A DNA stretch of 64,000 nt. It comes from CAIWHR01 sp039931775 (GTDB lineage Bacteria > Pseudomonadota > Gammaproteobacteria > Burkholderiales > Casimicrobiaceae). Both the position numbers and the translations under genes were made by a program. The notes under the pieces were generated by a model. It did no database searches and had not been told where the DNA came from. It worked only from the letters and a program-made list of their open reading frames with translations. Location: positions 62,001 through 126,000 of the forward strand of contig JBDTRG010000041.1 of the NCBI GenBank assembly GCA_039931775.1. The letters are read 5' to 3'. Positions 17,790 through 26,337 of the stretch are shown in pieces; position 1 is the stretch's first letter, and each line of letters opens with the position of its first letter.

Positions 17790-18260
17790 ATGAGCACCGA
17801 ACCCAGATGGAAATTCCACGGCGTTCGCGTCGTGCGCGCCGGTGAACTCGATATCAACACCGCGCAGACGCCCGGGATGAACCGGGCTGCGGCGATCACC
17901 CACGCGCGCGCGGGTGCCGAGAAGCTCTGGGCCGGAACGGTGGTGATCCACCCGAAAGCCAAGACGGGCGCGCACCATCACGGGCCGGTCGAGAGCGTGA
18001 TCTATGTCGTCAGCGGACGCGCGCGGATGCGCTGGGGCGAGAAGCTCGAATTCATGGCCGAAGCCGGGCCGGGCGATTTCATCTTCATTCCCCCCTACGT
18101 CCCGCACCAGGAGATCAACGCGAACGATGACGAGGCGTTGTCGTGCGTCCTCGTTCGCAGCGGCCAGGAGCCGGTGGTCGTGAATCTCGACATCCCGGTG
18201 GTGGAACAACCCGAGGAAGTGCATTGGGTGGACAACATCCACCCGGCACCGATCGCGTAG
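17790..18260 (+). CDS. Cupin-domain protein
   Basis: A 156-residue single-domain cupin. Motif 1: HPKAKTGAHHHGPVESVIYVVSGRARM (metal ligands in H-H-H and the Glu). Motif 2: AGPGDFIFIPPYVPHQEIN (third His). Such proteins bind a divalent metal; functions range from dioxygenase or isomerase to sugar or sensor roles, and nothing here decides. GGGAG lies 12 bases before the ATG. Stands alone, convergent with the efflux operon. Confidence 0.85.
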   Translation: MSTEPRWKFHGVRVVRAGELDINTAQTPGMNRAAAITHARAGAEKLWAGTVVIHPKAKTGAHHHGPVESVIYVVSGRARMRWGEKLEFMAEAGPGDFIFIPPYVPHQEINANDDEALSCVLVRSGQEPVVVNLDIPVVEQPEEVHWVDNIHPAPIA

Positions 18261-18299
18261 CGGTTTCGCCGCGCCCGGCGCGCAGGCGCTACCCGGCGC

Positions 18300-19895
18300 T
18301 CAATGCGCGCCGGCCGCTTCGGCGGGCGCGTTGCCGCGCGGCGGGCGCGCCAGCCACAGCAGCGGAATCAGCAACAGGAAGATGATCGCCGACGCGTAGA
18401 AGATATCGTCGGCAGCCAATACGTACGCCTGCGCATTGATCAACCGGTCGACCATTGCGAGGCTCTGCGTGCCGTCGAAACCCGATCCCTGCAGGCTGCT
18501 GAGCGCCTGGGCCGCCGCCGGATTGTTGTGGTTGATCGACTCGGCCAGATGCGCGTGATGCATCGTCGCGCGGTCGTCCCAAAGCGTGGTCGAGATCGAC
18601 GTGCCGAATGCGCCGGCGCTGATCCGCACGAAGTTCGTGAGGCCGGATGCGCTGGCGATTCGTTCGGGAGGCAGTCCCGATAGCGTGATCGAAACCAGCG
18701 GAATGAAGAAGCACGCAACGGCCGCACCCTGCAGGATGGTCGGAATCATCAGCGTCTCGATGTCGACCTGCGCATTGAAGCGCGAGCGCATGTAGCTGAT
18801 CAGCGCGAACAGCAGGAACGAGGCCGTCGCGATCCGTCGCGGATCGACGCTGCTGATGGCGCGGCCGACGACCGGCGACAGCAGGATCGCCAGAAATCCG
18901 ACCGGCGCCAGCACATAGCCGGCTTCCGTCGCCGTATAGCCCATCTGCGTCTGCAGCCACAGCGGCAGCAGGACGATGCTGCCGAAGAAGAGGCCGTAAG
19001 CGATCGACATCGCGATGGTTCCCATCGCAAAATTGCGTCGGGCGAAGAGCCGTATATCGACGACCGGATGGTCGTCGGTCAGCTCCCAGATCACGAAGAA
19101 CACGAAGCCGACAAGCGCGACAACTGCGAGCACGACGATCTGTGTGCTCGCGAACCAGTCGAGCTCCTTGCCCTTGTCGAGCATGATCTGCATCGCCGCG
19201 ATCCACACGACGAGGAGCGCGAGTCCCACCCGGTCGATCGGCAGCTTCTGCGTCGGCGTCTCGCGCTCGCGGTAGACGACCCAGGTCGCGTAGACGGCTA
19301 GGATGCCCACCGGGATGTTGATGAAAAAGATCCACGGCCACGACAGGTTGTCCGAGATCCAGCCACCCAGAAGCGGTCCCGCGACCGGCGCCACCAGCGT
19401 CGTCATCGCCCACATCGCGAGCGCCGTTCCCGCCTTCTCGCGCGGATAGCTCGCGAGCAGGAGCGCCTGCGAAAGCGGAATCAACGGACCGGCGACGAGA
19501 CCCTGCACCACGCGAAACGCGATCAGCGTCTCGATGTTCGACGCGAGTCCGCACAGCCACGAGGCGACGACGAACAGGATCGTCGACAGCATGAACAGCC
19601 GCACGGAACCAAAGCGCTGAGTCAGCCAACCGGTCAGCGGCACGGCAATGGCATTGGCGACGGCGAACGACGTGATGACCCAGGTGCCCTGCGACGTGCT
19701 GACGCCGAGATCGCCCGAGATCGCCGGGATGGAGACGTTGGCAATCGAGGTGTCGAGCACGACCATGAACGTCGCCGTGGCAAGCGCCAGCGTCCCGGCG
19801 ACGAGCGACGCGCCGGTGAGCGGCGGAGGCTGCGCGGCAGCCGGACGCGCAGGCGCGGGTCCGGGCGCCGCGGGTGCGGCAGCGGTCGTCGACAT
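18300..19895 (-). CDS. emrB: MFS multidrug efflux permease, EmrB/QacA (DHA2) family
   Basis: A 531-residue proton-driven drug exporter with 14 predicted membrane helices. Conserved: motif C-like VVLDTSIANVSIPAISGDLGVS in helix 1, WVITSFAVANAIAVPLTGWL, motif A-like LTQRFGSVRLF, and MTTLVAPVAGPLLGGWISD (antiporter motif C). The proline- and alanine-rich N terminus is cytosolic. The ATG at 19895 gives the usual start; the long in-frame extension upstream is a shadow of emrA. Works with the membrane fusion protein and outer membrane channel encoded upstream in the same operon. Confidence 0.93.
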   Translation of the reverse strand: MSTTAAAPAAPGPAPARPAAAQPPPLTGASLVAGTLALATATFMVVLDTSIANVSIPAISGDLGVSTSQGTWVITSFAVANAIAVPLTGWLTQRFGSVRLFMLSTILFVVASWLCGLASNIETLIAFRVVQGLVAGPLIPLSQALLLASYPREKAGTALAMWAMTTLVAPVAGPLLGGWISDNLSWPWIFFINIPVGILAVYATWVVYRERETPTQKLPIDRVGLALLVVWIAAMQIMLDKGKELDWFASTQIVVLAVVALVGFVFFVIWELTDDHPVVDIRLFARRNFAMGTIAMSIAYGLFFGSIVLLPLWLQTQMGYTATEAGYVLAPVGFLAILLSPVVGRAISSVDPRRIATASFLLFALISYMRSRFNAQVDIETLMIPTILQGAAVACFFIPLVSITLSGLPPERIASASGLTNFVRISAGAFGTSISTTLWDDRATMHHAHLAESINHNNPAAAQALSSLQGSGFDGTQSLAMVDRLINAQAYVLAADDIFYASAIIFLLLIPLLWLARPPRGNAPAEAAGAH

Positions 19896-19942
19896 GCGAA
19901 GGGATTCCCTAACCCGCTCGGCTTGGGTCGAAACCGCGGCGT

Positions 19943-21262
19943 TCAGAGTCGGGTGCCCGTCGCGGTCTTCGACGTGTCTGACCGCACGACGGAGTGCGCC
20001 ATCGCGTGCGCCGCAGGTCGTGTCTGCCGGGCGAGCGCCGCGGGTGCGCTCGCCTTCTGCGGCGTCCCGAGATTGGCCGCGATCGTCTTCTTCACCAGCG
20101 CGTCGGCCTCTTCCGCGTCGTGCGTAAACGCGGCCGTCGTTTGCGCCGCCGCCGCCCGCGGGAGAGCGGCAAGGCTGGTGCCGGTCACGTCGGCCACGTC
20201 GACCTCGACCTCCATCGACAAACCGACTCGCAGCGGGTGCGCGGCCACCTCCTTGGGATCGAGCGCAATGCGTACCGGAATCCGCTGCACGACCTTGATC
20301 CAGTTGCCGGTCGCGTTCTGCGCCGGCAACAAGGCGAACGCGCCACCGGTGCCCACACCGAGGCCGACGATCCTGCCCTCGTACCGGATCGACGTGCCAT
20401 ACGCGTCGGCGGTCAGGATCACCGGCTGGCCGATGCGCATCCGGCGCAGCTGAACCTCCTTGAAGTTGGCGTCGACCCAAACCTGGTCGAGCGGAATAAT
20501 CGACATCAACGGCGCACCGGGCGCGACACGCTGTCCCAACTGCACGGTGCGCTTGGCGACGTACCCGGACACCGGCGCCGGCAGGTCGGCCCTCGCATAG
20601 GCGAGGTACGCTTCGCGGACTTTGGCCGCGGCGCGCTCGACATTCGGATGCTTGTCGACCGAAGTCCCGTCGGTCAGCGACTGGTTGGTCGCCAATTGCT
20701 GCTTCGCCGAGGCCAGCGCTGCCTCCGCGGCCGCAACGGCGGCACGCGCATTGGCCACACCTGACTGCGCGTGATTCATCTCCTCGCCGCTGACAGCACC
20801 CGATGCGCTCAGGCTCTGGCGCCGCGCGAGGTCGTCCTCGGCGCGCGCGAGCTCGGCTTTCGCGCGCGTCACTTCGGCGTCGCGCTGCGCGATGTTCGCC
20901 GACCACGTGGTGTTGCTGACAAACAGCGTTCGAACCTCGCGCACCGTTTGCGCCAACGCGGCCTGCGCCTGCTCGAGCGCCACCACGGCGTCCGCACGAT
21001 CGAGCGCGACGAGCGTCTGGCCGGCCTTCACGAAATCCGTGTCGTCGGCGTTGACCGAGACCACCGTTCCCGCGACCTGCGGCGTGATTTGCACCAGGTT
21101 GCCCTGCACGTACGCGTCGTCCGTATGTTCGAAGTGACGCAGATACTTCGCCCAGTAACCCGCGTAGGCGAGTCCGGCCACCGCGAAGACCGCGCCGGCG
21201 ATGAGGAGGAGGCGCCCGCGCTTGCCATTGCGTTGCGGACGTTCGGAGGTGAGGGGTGCCAT
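19943..21262 (-). CDS. emrA: HlyD/EmrA-family membrane fusion protein
   Basis: Periplasmic adaptor of the tripartite pump, 439 residues. One N-terminal membrane helix (about 17-36), then TDDAYVQGNLVQITPQVAGTV (first lipoyl half, diagnostic for EmrA), a coiled-coil hairpin rich in alanine and glutamate, PAPVSGYVAKRTVQLGQRVAPG (second lipoyl half) and a beta-barrel with VDANFKEVQL. The C-terminal ~60 residues are an Ala/Thr-rich tail longer than usual for EmrA. Lies 30 bases after the outer membrane channel gene and 47 before emrB. Confidence 0.93.
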   Translation of the reverse strand: MAPLTSERPQRNGKRGRLLLIAGAVFAVAGLAYAGYWAKYLRHFEHTDDAYVQGNLVQITPQVAGTVVSVNADDTDFVKAGQTLVALDRADAVVALEQAQAALAQTVREVRTLFVSNTTWSANIAQRDAEVTRAKAELARAEDDLARRQSLSASGAVSGEEMNHAQSGVANARAAVAAAEAALASAKQQLATNQSLTDGTSVDKHPNVERAAAKVREAYLAYARADLPAPVSGYVAKRTVQLGQRVAPGAPLMSIIPLDQVWVDANFKEVQLRRMRIGQPVILTADAYGTSIRYEGRIVGLGVGTGGAFALLPAQNATGNWIKVVQRIPVRIALDPKEVAAHPLRVGLSMEVEVDVADVTGTSLAALPRAAAAQTTAAFTHDAEEADALVKKTIAANLGTPQKASAPAALARQTRPAAHAMAHSVVRSDTSKTATGTRL

Positions 21263-21292
21263 GGCGATTTCCTTCAGAGGCGGAGTCCGCGT

Positions 21293-22753
21293 TCAGCGGG
21301 CAGAGGTACCAGTGCCCGCGGAGACGCGGGTCGGCGCGGCGTCGACGAAGCCGCCGCCGAGCGCCCTCGCGAGATTGACGTCGAGTTCGAACGCGCGTGC
21401 GGTCAGATCGGCGTCCAGCCGGTCCTGCACGAGCTGCTGCGTTTGCGCCGTCAGCACGGTCAGGTAGTTGCCGAGGCCCGCCTTGTAGCGAACGACGGCC
21501 AGGTTGTAGGCATCGGTGGTCGCTTCGCGCGCGCGCGCCTGCTCGGTGCCGACGCGTGACAGGCCATCGATCGACGACAGCGCTTCGGCGACATCGCGGA
21601 CCGCATCGACGACGGCCTGGTTGTACGCGCTGACGGCGAGGTCGCGATCGGCCTCGCGACCGCGCAGATTGGCGTTGAGGCGTCCGCCCTCGAAGATCGG
21701 CAGATGGATTGCGGGGCCGACACCGGCGATGGTACTGCCGGACACGAGGAGGTTCGACAGGCCGATCGACGAGAGTCCGGCGAACGCGACCAGGTTCACG
21801 TTCGGATAGAACATCGCGCGCGCCACCTCGATGTCGTGACCCGCCGCGTCGACGCGCCAGCGCGACGCGACGATCTCGGGCCGGCGTCCGAGGAGATCGA
21901 GCGGGACCACGGCAGGCAGGGTCGTTGCCGGTGCACGCAGGCTCGCGTTGGCCGCGAGCGTGTCGCCGCGCTGCGGTCCGGCGCCGACCAGCGCCGCGAT
22001 CGCTATGCGCGTCGTCGCAATCGCATCGTCATACTGAGCGAGTTCGGTCCTGACCGTCGCAAGCGCCGCCTCGGCCTGCTTCACTTCCACCCGGGTGTCG
22101 AGCCCGGCGCCGAAACGCTGGGCGGTGAGGCGCACGACATCCTCGCGCTGGATGATCGCCGCGCGCGACACTTCGCGCTGCGCGAACAGGCGCTGCAGAT
22201 TGAAATAGGCGCGTGCGATGCTGGTCGTCAGGACGAGGCGGGCCGTCTCGCCATCCGCGGCGGCGGCTTGCGCCTGCGACAGGGCGGCATCCAGCGCCGC
22301 GCCGTTCTTGTTCCAGACGTCGAATTCGTAGTTGAAGTCGAGGGTGAGCCGATTGTCGGTTTTGCTGCTGCCCGCAAGCGGCGGCGGGAAGAGGTAGTTT
22401 TCCGAGTAGCGCTGATACAGCGATTGCGCATTGCCGGCGACATTCGGCAGCAACGCGGCGCGCGCGACCCCTGCCGCGGATTGCGCGTGAACGATCCGCG
22501 CCCGCGCAGCCTTCAGCGTCGGCGCGCCCTTCAACCCATCGGCCATCAGCGCGTCGAGCTCGGTGTCTGCGTACCGGTGCCACCAGTCGTCGCGCGGCCA
22601 GTCGATCGCGGCGGGTTTCGCCCCCAGAGTGGCGGCGTCGATCGGCGTGTCCGCCACCGGAGGCGCGTCGAAGCTCGCACAGGCGGCCAAGCCCGCTGCG
22701 ATGAGGGTGACGGAAGCGAAATTGACCACGCGATGGATTGCAAATGGATTCAT
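21293..22753 (-). CDS. Outer membrane efflux lipoprotein, NodT/TolC family
   Basis: A 486-residue outer membrane channel. The signal ends in a lipobox L-A-A-C, so the mature protein is a lipoprotein as in OprM/NodT. Two repeated coiled-coil domains are visible; DWWHRYADTELDALM and NFDYEFDVWNKNGAALDAA are typical of the first, LDLLGRRPEIVASRWRVDAAGHDIEVARAMFYPNVNL of the second. It completes the EmrAB-type pump across the envelope. First structural gene after the regulator. Confidence 0.92.
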   Translation of the reverse strand: MNPFAIHRVVNFASVTLIAAGLAACASFDAPPVADTPIDAATLGAKPAAIDWPRDDWWHRYADTELDALMADGLKGAPTLKAARARIVHAQSAAGVARAALLPNVAGNAQSLYQRYSENYLFPPPLAGSSKTDNRLTLDFNYEFDVWNKNGAALDAALSQAQAAAADGETARLVLTTSIARAYFNLQRLFAQREVSRAAIIQREDVVRLTAQRFGAGLDTRVEVKQAEAALATVRTELAQYDDAIATTRIAIAALVGAGPQRGDTLAANASLRAPATTLPAVVPLDLLGRRPEIVASRWRVDAAGHDIEVARAMFYPNVNLVAFAGLSSIGLSNLLVSGSTIAGVGPAIHLPIFEGGRLNANLRGREADRDLAVSAYNQAVVDAVRDVAEALSSIDGLSRVGTEQARAREATTDAYNLAVVRYKAGLGNYLTVLTAQTQQLVQDRLDADLTARAFELDVNLARALGGGFVDAAPTRVSAGTGTSAR

Positions 22754-22792
22754 GGAAAGCGATCCGGGAGGACAGGTCGGCCGGATCCGGCT

Positions 22793-23308
22793 TCAGCGCG
22801 CCTCGGCGTTGGCGAGCATGCGCCGGGTCAGCGCCTTGAACGTTTCGACTTCCTCGGCCGAAAAGCCGCGCAGCATCCCGTTCAGCACGCGCGACAGGTT
22901 GTAGGGGATCTTCCTGCACAGGCGCTTGCCTTCGTCGGTCAGCTCCAGGCGGACGACGCGTCTGTCCTTCGCGCAACGCGCACGGCGAAGCAGCCTCTTC
23001 GCCTCGAGACGATCGAGCATTCGCGTCATTGCCCCCGTATCGACGCAACCAAATCGCGCGAGTTCGGCGGCGGTGTCGCCCAGGCCGAAGTCGATCATCA
23101 GCATCGGACCCCATTGGACGCCGGTCAGGTCGAGTTCGGCCATTTCGGCGTCGATCGCACGGTCCATGTTGATGCGCAATTGGCGCAGCAGGTAGCCGAT
23201 GCTTTCGCTGACGCAATAGTCGTCCCCCCGGTAGAACTCGGGGTCGCCCGGGCGGGCCGAGACCGGTTCGGACTCCTGGGGAAGTTCGTGGGTTTGAATT
23301 GCTGCCAT
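22793..23308 (-). CDS. MarR-family transcriptional regulator (EmrR-like)
   Basis: A 171-residue winged-helix repressor. Seen: SIGYLLRQLRINMDRAIDAEM (dimer helices), VQWGPMLMIDFGLGDTAAELARFGCVDTGAMTRMLDRLEAKRLLRRARCAKDRRVVRLELTDEGK, i.e. helix-turn-helix and wing with the family D-R-R hairpin. It is the first gene of the operon and presumably represses it, lifting when a drug or phenolic ligand binds. No ribosome site can be seen; the promoter places the probable transcription start at or within a base of the ATG (see promoter entry). Confidence 0.92.
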   Translation of the reverse strand: MAAIQTHELPQESEPVSARPGDPEFYRGDDYCVSESIGYLLRQLRINMDRAIDAEMAELDLTGVQWGPMLMIDFGLGDTAAELARFGCVDTGAMTRMLDRLEAKRLLRRARCAKDRRVVRLELTDEGKRLCRKIPYNLSRVLNGMLRGFSAEEVETFKALTRRMLANAEAR

Positions 23309-23314
23309 GACAGC

Positions 23315-23343
23315 AAGTTAGCTGCCTAGGCAGCCATTGTCAA
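23315..23343 (-). promoter_or_regulatory. MarR operon promoter with palindromic operator in the spacer
   Basis: Minus strand: TTGACA (23343-23338), 17-base spacer, TAACTT (23320-23315). The spacer contains the perfect 14-base palindrome GCTGCCTAGGCAGC (23321-23334), ending flush with the -10. A repressor bound there would block RNA polymerase. Six bases separate the -10 from the A of the marR ATG, so the expected +1 is the start codon itself and the mRNA is predicted to be leaderless. Confidence 0.75.
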
Positions 23344-23573
23344 GCCCCATGGCCCCTCCTAGCGGAGCCGCAACCAACCGTCGCCCGACGTGCGCGGAAT
23401 CGTGATCTCGATTTCGCGTGCGCGATCAATCACGATGATGCGAACCGTTTCGGACGCGCCAAGTGGATGCGCGGCGATCGGCGCCGATGTCCAGCGCGCC
23501 GGCTTGACCCTATCCGCCGGGGTCGAGATACTTCCACACGGTGCCACAAATTTCCGATCGTCGACACGAAACC

Positions 23574-24026
23574 ATGGACGTGCCCTCCCCCGCCGCCGGC
23601 ACATCCGGCGACCCGCACGCGCTGTTGACGGAAATTCGCGATCTCAAGGACACGGTCGGCGCGATACGACGGGCGCTGGAGAAGGAACGTATCGACGGCG
23701 AAACGCGGGTTCAGGAGGCGGTCGTCGCAGGCAACGCCGAATTAAAGCAGCTGAGGGCGACCGCCGGCGCGCTGCGCGACGCGCTGGAGCAATCGCGTAT
23801 AGACCGGGAAAGAGCGGTTCAGGACGCCGTTGTCACCGCCAACCAGGAGATCGTTCAATTGCGCTCGATCGCCTCGGCGTTGCGCGATGCGCTGGAACAG
23901 GAGCGCCACGAACGGGACCGCAGCGTGCAGTCCGCCGTGCGCAAGGCTCACGATGAACTGAAGCAGCTTCACGCAACCGTGTCATCGTTGCGCGAGATGC
24001 TCGAATCCGTCCGCACGAGCACCTGA
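23574..24026 (+). CDS. Coiled-coil protein with three 36-residue tandem repeats
   Basis: A 150-residue, highly charged, predicted all-helical protein. After a short N-terminal part it is three tandem 36-residue repeats (30-65, 66-101, 102-137) and the start of a fourth. Each unit has the pattern A-L-R-D-A-L-E-Q-x-R, R-x-V-Q-x-A-V, then a helix ending E-L-K-Q-L-R-A. Thirty-six residues equals two heptads plus two hendecads, compatible with a continuous coiled coil. No signal peptide, membrane segment or known domain. It ends 1 base before the cyclase GTG, so the two are almost certainly co-translated. I choose the ATG at 23574; an in-frame ATG at 23541 is possible. Role unknown; a scaffold or partner for the cyclase is an inference from position only. 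Confidence 0.72.
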   Translation: MDVPSPAAGTSGDPHALLTEIRDLKDTVGAIRRALEKERIDGETRVQEAVVAGNAELKQLRATAGALRDALEQSRIDRERAVQDAVVTANQEIVQLRSIASALRDALEQERHERDRSVQSAVRKAHDELKQLHATVSSLREMLESVRTST

Positions 24027-24027
24027 C

Positions 24028-26298
24028 GTGAACAAAAGGGTCGGCGCATCGCAGGCCAATCGCGAACGGCGTTTGCGCTTCGCGGAGCTCCTGCTCGGGA
24101 TCTCGCAGAAGTTGTCCGGCATCGACTCGCTGGACGACGTATTGCGGGGGCTCGTCGACGTGACGACGACCGAGCTCAACGCGGAGCGCGGCACGCTCTT
24201 TCTCAACGATCCGGAAACGCACGAGCTCTACTCGCGTGTCGCGCAGGGCACGACCAACCGCGAAATCCGGCTGCTCAACAACACGGGGGTCGCCGGTCAC
24301 GTGTTCACGACCGGCCAGGGCATCATCATCGATGACGCGTACGCAGACTCGCGCTTCAACAGCGGCATCGACGAGCTGACCGGCTTCGTCACCCGCACCA
24401 TCGCCTGCGTGCCGCTGCGCACCGCAAGAGGCGAGGTCATCGGCGTGGCCCAGGCGCTGAACAAACGGGCCGGCCCCTTTACGCCGGGCGACCTCGACCT
24501 GCTCGCGGCGATGACGACCCAGGGCACGCTGGCGCTGCAAAGTGCGCAGTTCATCGAGCGGATGAAGGCGGTTCGCAAGCAGGAGCTCGAATTCCTCGAC
24601 ATCGTGTCGGAGGTGACGTCCGACATCAACATCGGCTCGCTGCTGCAGAAAGTCATGGGCGAGGCGACCCGGATGCTGAATGCCGAGCGCTCGACGCTGT
24701 TCCTCAATGACGGAAAGACCGGCGAACTTTGGTCCGAGGTCGGGCAGGGCCTGGAAGCGATGCAGATCCGGTTGCCGAACCACGTCGGCATCGCGGGCGC
24801 CGTCTTCACGACAGGCAAGACGATCAACATTCCCTATGCCTACGCCGATCTGCGCTTTTCCCCGGCGTTCGACCGGAAGACCGGCTATTTCACGCGCTCG
24901 ATCCTGTGCGTGCCGATCGTCAATCAGCGCGGGAAGATCATCGGCGTCACGCAGGTGCTGAACAAGCGCGGCGGGCCATTCACCGGCGAGGATGAATCGC
25001 GACTGAAGGCCTTCACCGCGCAGATCTCGATCGCGCTCGAGAACGCCAAGCTCTTCTCCGACGTGCAGAACATGAAAAATTACAACGAAAGCATGCTGGA
25101 GTCGATGTCGAGCGGCGTGCTGACGTTGGACGAGGCGGAGAAGATCGTGACGTGCAATGCGGCGGGCCTGCGGATCCTGCGCATGGTCGCGGCCGAGGTG
25201 CTCGACCGACCGGCGACGGAATTCTTCGCCGATGCCAACGCCTGGATACTCGAAAAGCTGAAACGGGTGGAGGAAACCCAGCAGCTCGATCTCACGATGG
25301 ATGCCGAGATGACCCTCGGGGGCGAACAGCTGTCGGTCAACGTCACGGTGATGCCGCTTATAAGCGTCGAACGGAAGCGGCTGGGCTCGATGATCATGAT
25401 CGACGACATCTCCAGCGAGAAGCGGATGAAATCGACGATGTCGCGCTACATGGACCCGTCGATCGCCGATCAGGTGCTCGCCGCCGGCGCCGAGATTCTC
25501 GGCGGCAAGAGCGTCGAGGCGACCGTGCTGTTTTCGGACATCCGCGGATTCACGACGCTCACCGAGGAGCTCGGGCCTCAGGCCACCGTCAGCATGCTGA
25601 ACGAGTATTTCGAGATCATGGTCGACTGCATCCAGAAGGAAGGGGGCATGCTCGACAAGTTCATCGGCGACGCGATCATGGCGGCGTTCGGCATCCCGAT
25701 GGGCCATGATGACGACGAAGACCGCGCGGTGAGGGCGGCGGTTTCCATGATCCGCAGCCTGACGGTGTGGAACCTGGCGCGAGCGAACGAGGGCAAGAAG
25801 CTCGTCAACATCGGCGTCGGGCTCAACACCGACGTCGTCGTGTCGGGAAACATCGGGTCCAGGAAGCGCATGGACTTTACGATCATCGGTGACGGCGTCA
25901 ATCTGGCCGCGCGGCTCGAATCGGCGTGCAAGCAGTACGCAGCGCGCATCCTGATCAGCGAATTCACGTTCAGGAAGCTGCGTGGCACCTACCGCACGCG
26001 CGAAGTGGATCTCGTCGTCGTCAAGGGCAAGACACGGCCAGTCGCCATTTACGAAGTGCTCGACTATCACGATGAAGCGTCGTTCCCGAACCTCATGGAC
26101 GTCGTGAATCAGTTCAAGGACGGCATGGCGAAGTACCGCGCGGGCAAATGGGATGCGGCGATCAGTGCGTTTCGCGAGGCGCTGCGCATGAATCCGCACG
26201 ACCGTCTATCCGAGATTTACATCGGGCGCTGCGAGGCGCTCAAGAAGGCACCCCCCGAAGGGGAATGGAACGGCGTGTGGGTGATGGATGTCAAGTGA
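24028..26298 (+). CDS. Class III adenylate cyclase with GAF-GAF-PAS-cyclase-TPR architecture (CyaB1-like)
   Basis: A 756-residue cytosolic enzyme making cAMP from ATP. Domains by reading: GAF-A about 30-185, GAF-B about 200-350, PAS-like about 355-465, cyclase about 490-680, TPR-like tail about 695-750. All catalytic residues are present: metal-binding D504 and D548, adenine-specifying K544 and D616, transition-state N625 and R629. GAF-B carries the full cyclic-nucleotide NKFDE signature (N312, K313, F318, D322, E323); GAF-A has N145, K146, F151, D155 but Leu for the final Glu. This is the order of cyanobacterial CyaB1, whose GAF domains give cAMP feed-forward activation. GTG start, 1 base after the coiled-coil gene. 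Confidence 0.93.
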   Translation: MNKRVGASQANRERRLRFAELLLGISQKLSGIDSLDDVLRGLVDVTTTELNAERGTLFLNDPETHELYSRVAQGTTNREIRLLNNTGVAGHVFTTGQGIIIDDAYADSRFNSGIDELTGFVTRTIACVPLRTARGEVIGVAQALNKRAGPFTPGDLDLLAAMTTQGTLALQSAQFIERMKAVRKQELEFLDIVSEVTSDINIGSLLQKVMGEATRMLNAERSTLFLNDGKTGELWSEVGQGLEAMQIRLPNHVGIAGAVFTTGKTINIPYAYADLRFSPAFDRKTGYFTRSILCVPIVNQRGKIIGVTQVLNKRGGPFTGEDESRLKAFTAQISIALENAKLFSDVQNMKNYNESMLESMSSGVLTLDEAEKIVTCNAAGLRILRMVAAEVLDRPATEFFADANAWILEKLKRVEETQQLDLTMDAEMTLGGEQLSVNVTVMPLISVERKRLGSMIMIDDISSEKRMKSTMSRYMDPSIADQVLAAGAEILGGKSVEATVLFSDIRGFTTLTEELGPQATVSMLNEYFEIMVDCIQKEGGMLDKFIGDAIMAAFGIPMGHDDDEDRAVRAAVSMIRSLTVWNLARANEGKKLVNIGVGLNTDVVVSGNIGSRKRMDFTIIGDGVNLAARLESACKQYAARILISEFTFRKLRGTYRTREVDLVVVKGKTRPVAIYEVLDYHDEASFPNLMDVVNQFKDGMAKYRAGKWDAAISAFREALRMNPHDRLSEIYIGRCEALKKAPPEGEWNGVWVMDVK

Positions 26299-26337
26299 AC
26301 CGCGAGACCAAGCGACGCGACGCCCGAATGCGTGCCG

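Noticed and set aside
23359..23604. Minus-strand open frame of 81 codons between marR and the coiled-coil gene
   Set aside because: The C-terminal half looks protein-like, but the only start lies inside the opposing coiled-coil gene and no ribosome site or promoter fits. Possibly a remnant; not supported as a gene.
23833..26199. 788-codon minus-strand open frame opposite the cyclase
   Set aside because: Antisense shadow; the plus strand has complete cyclase motifs.
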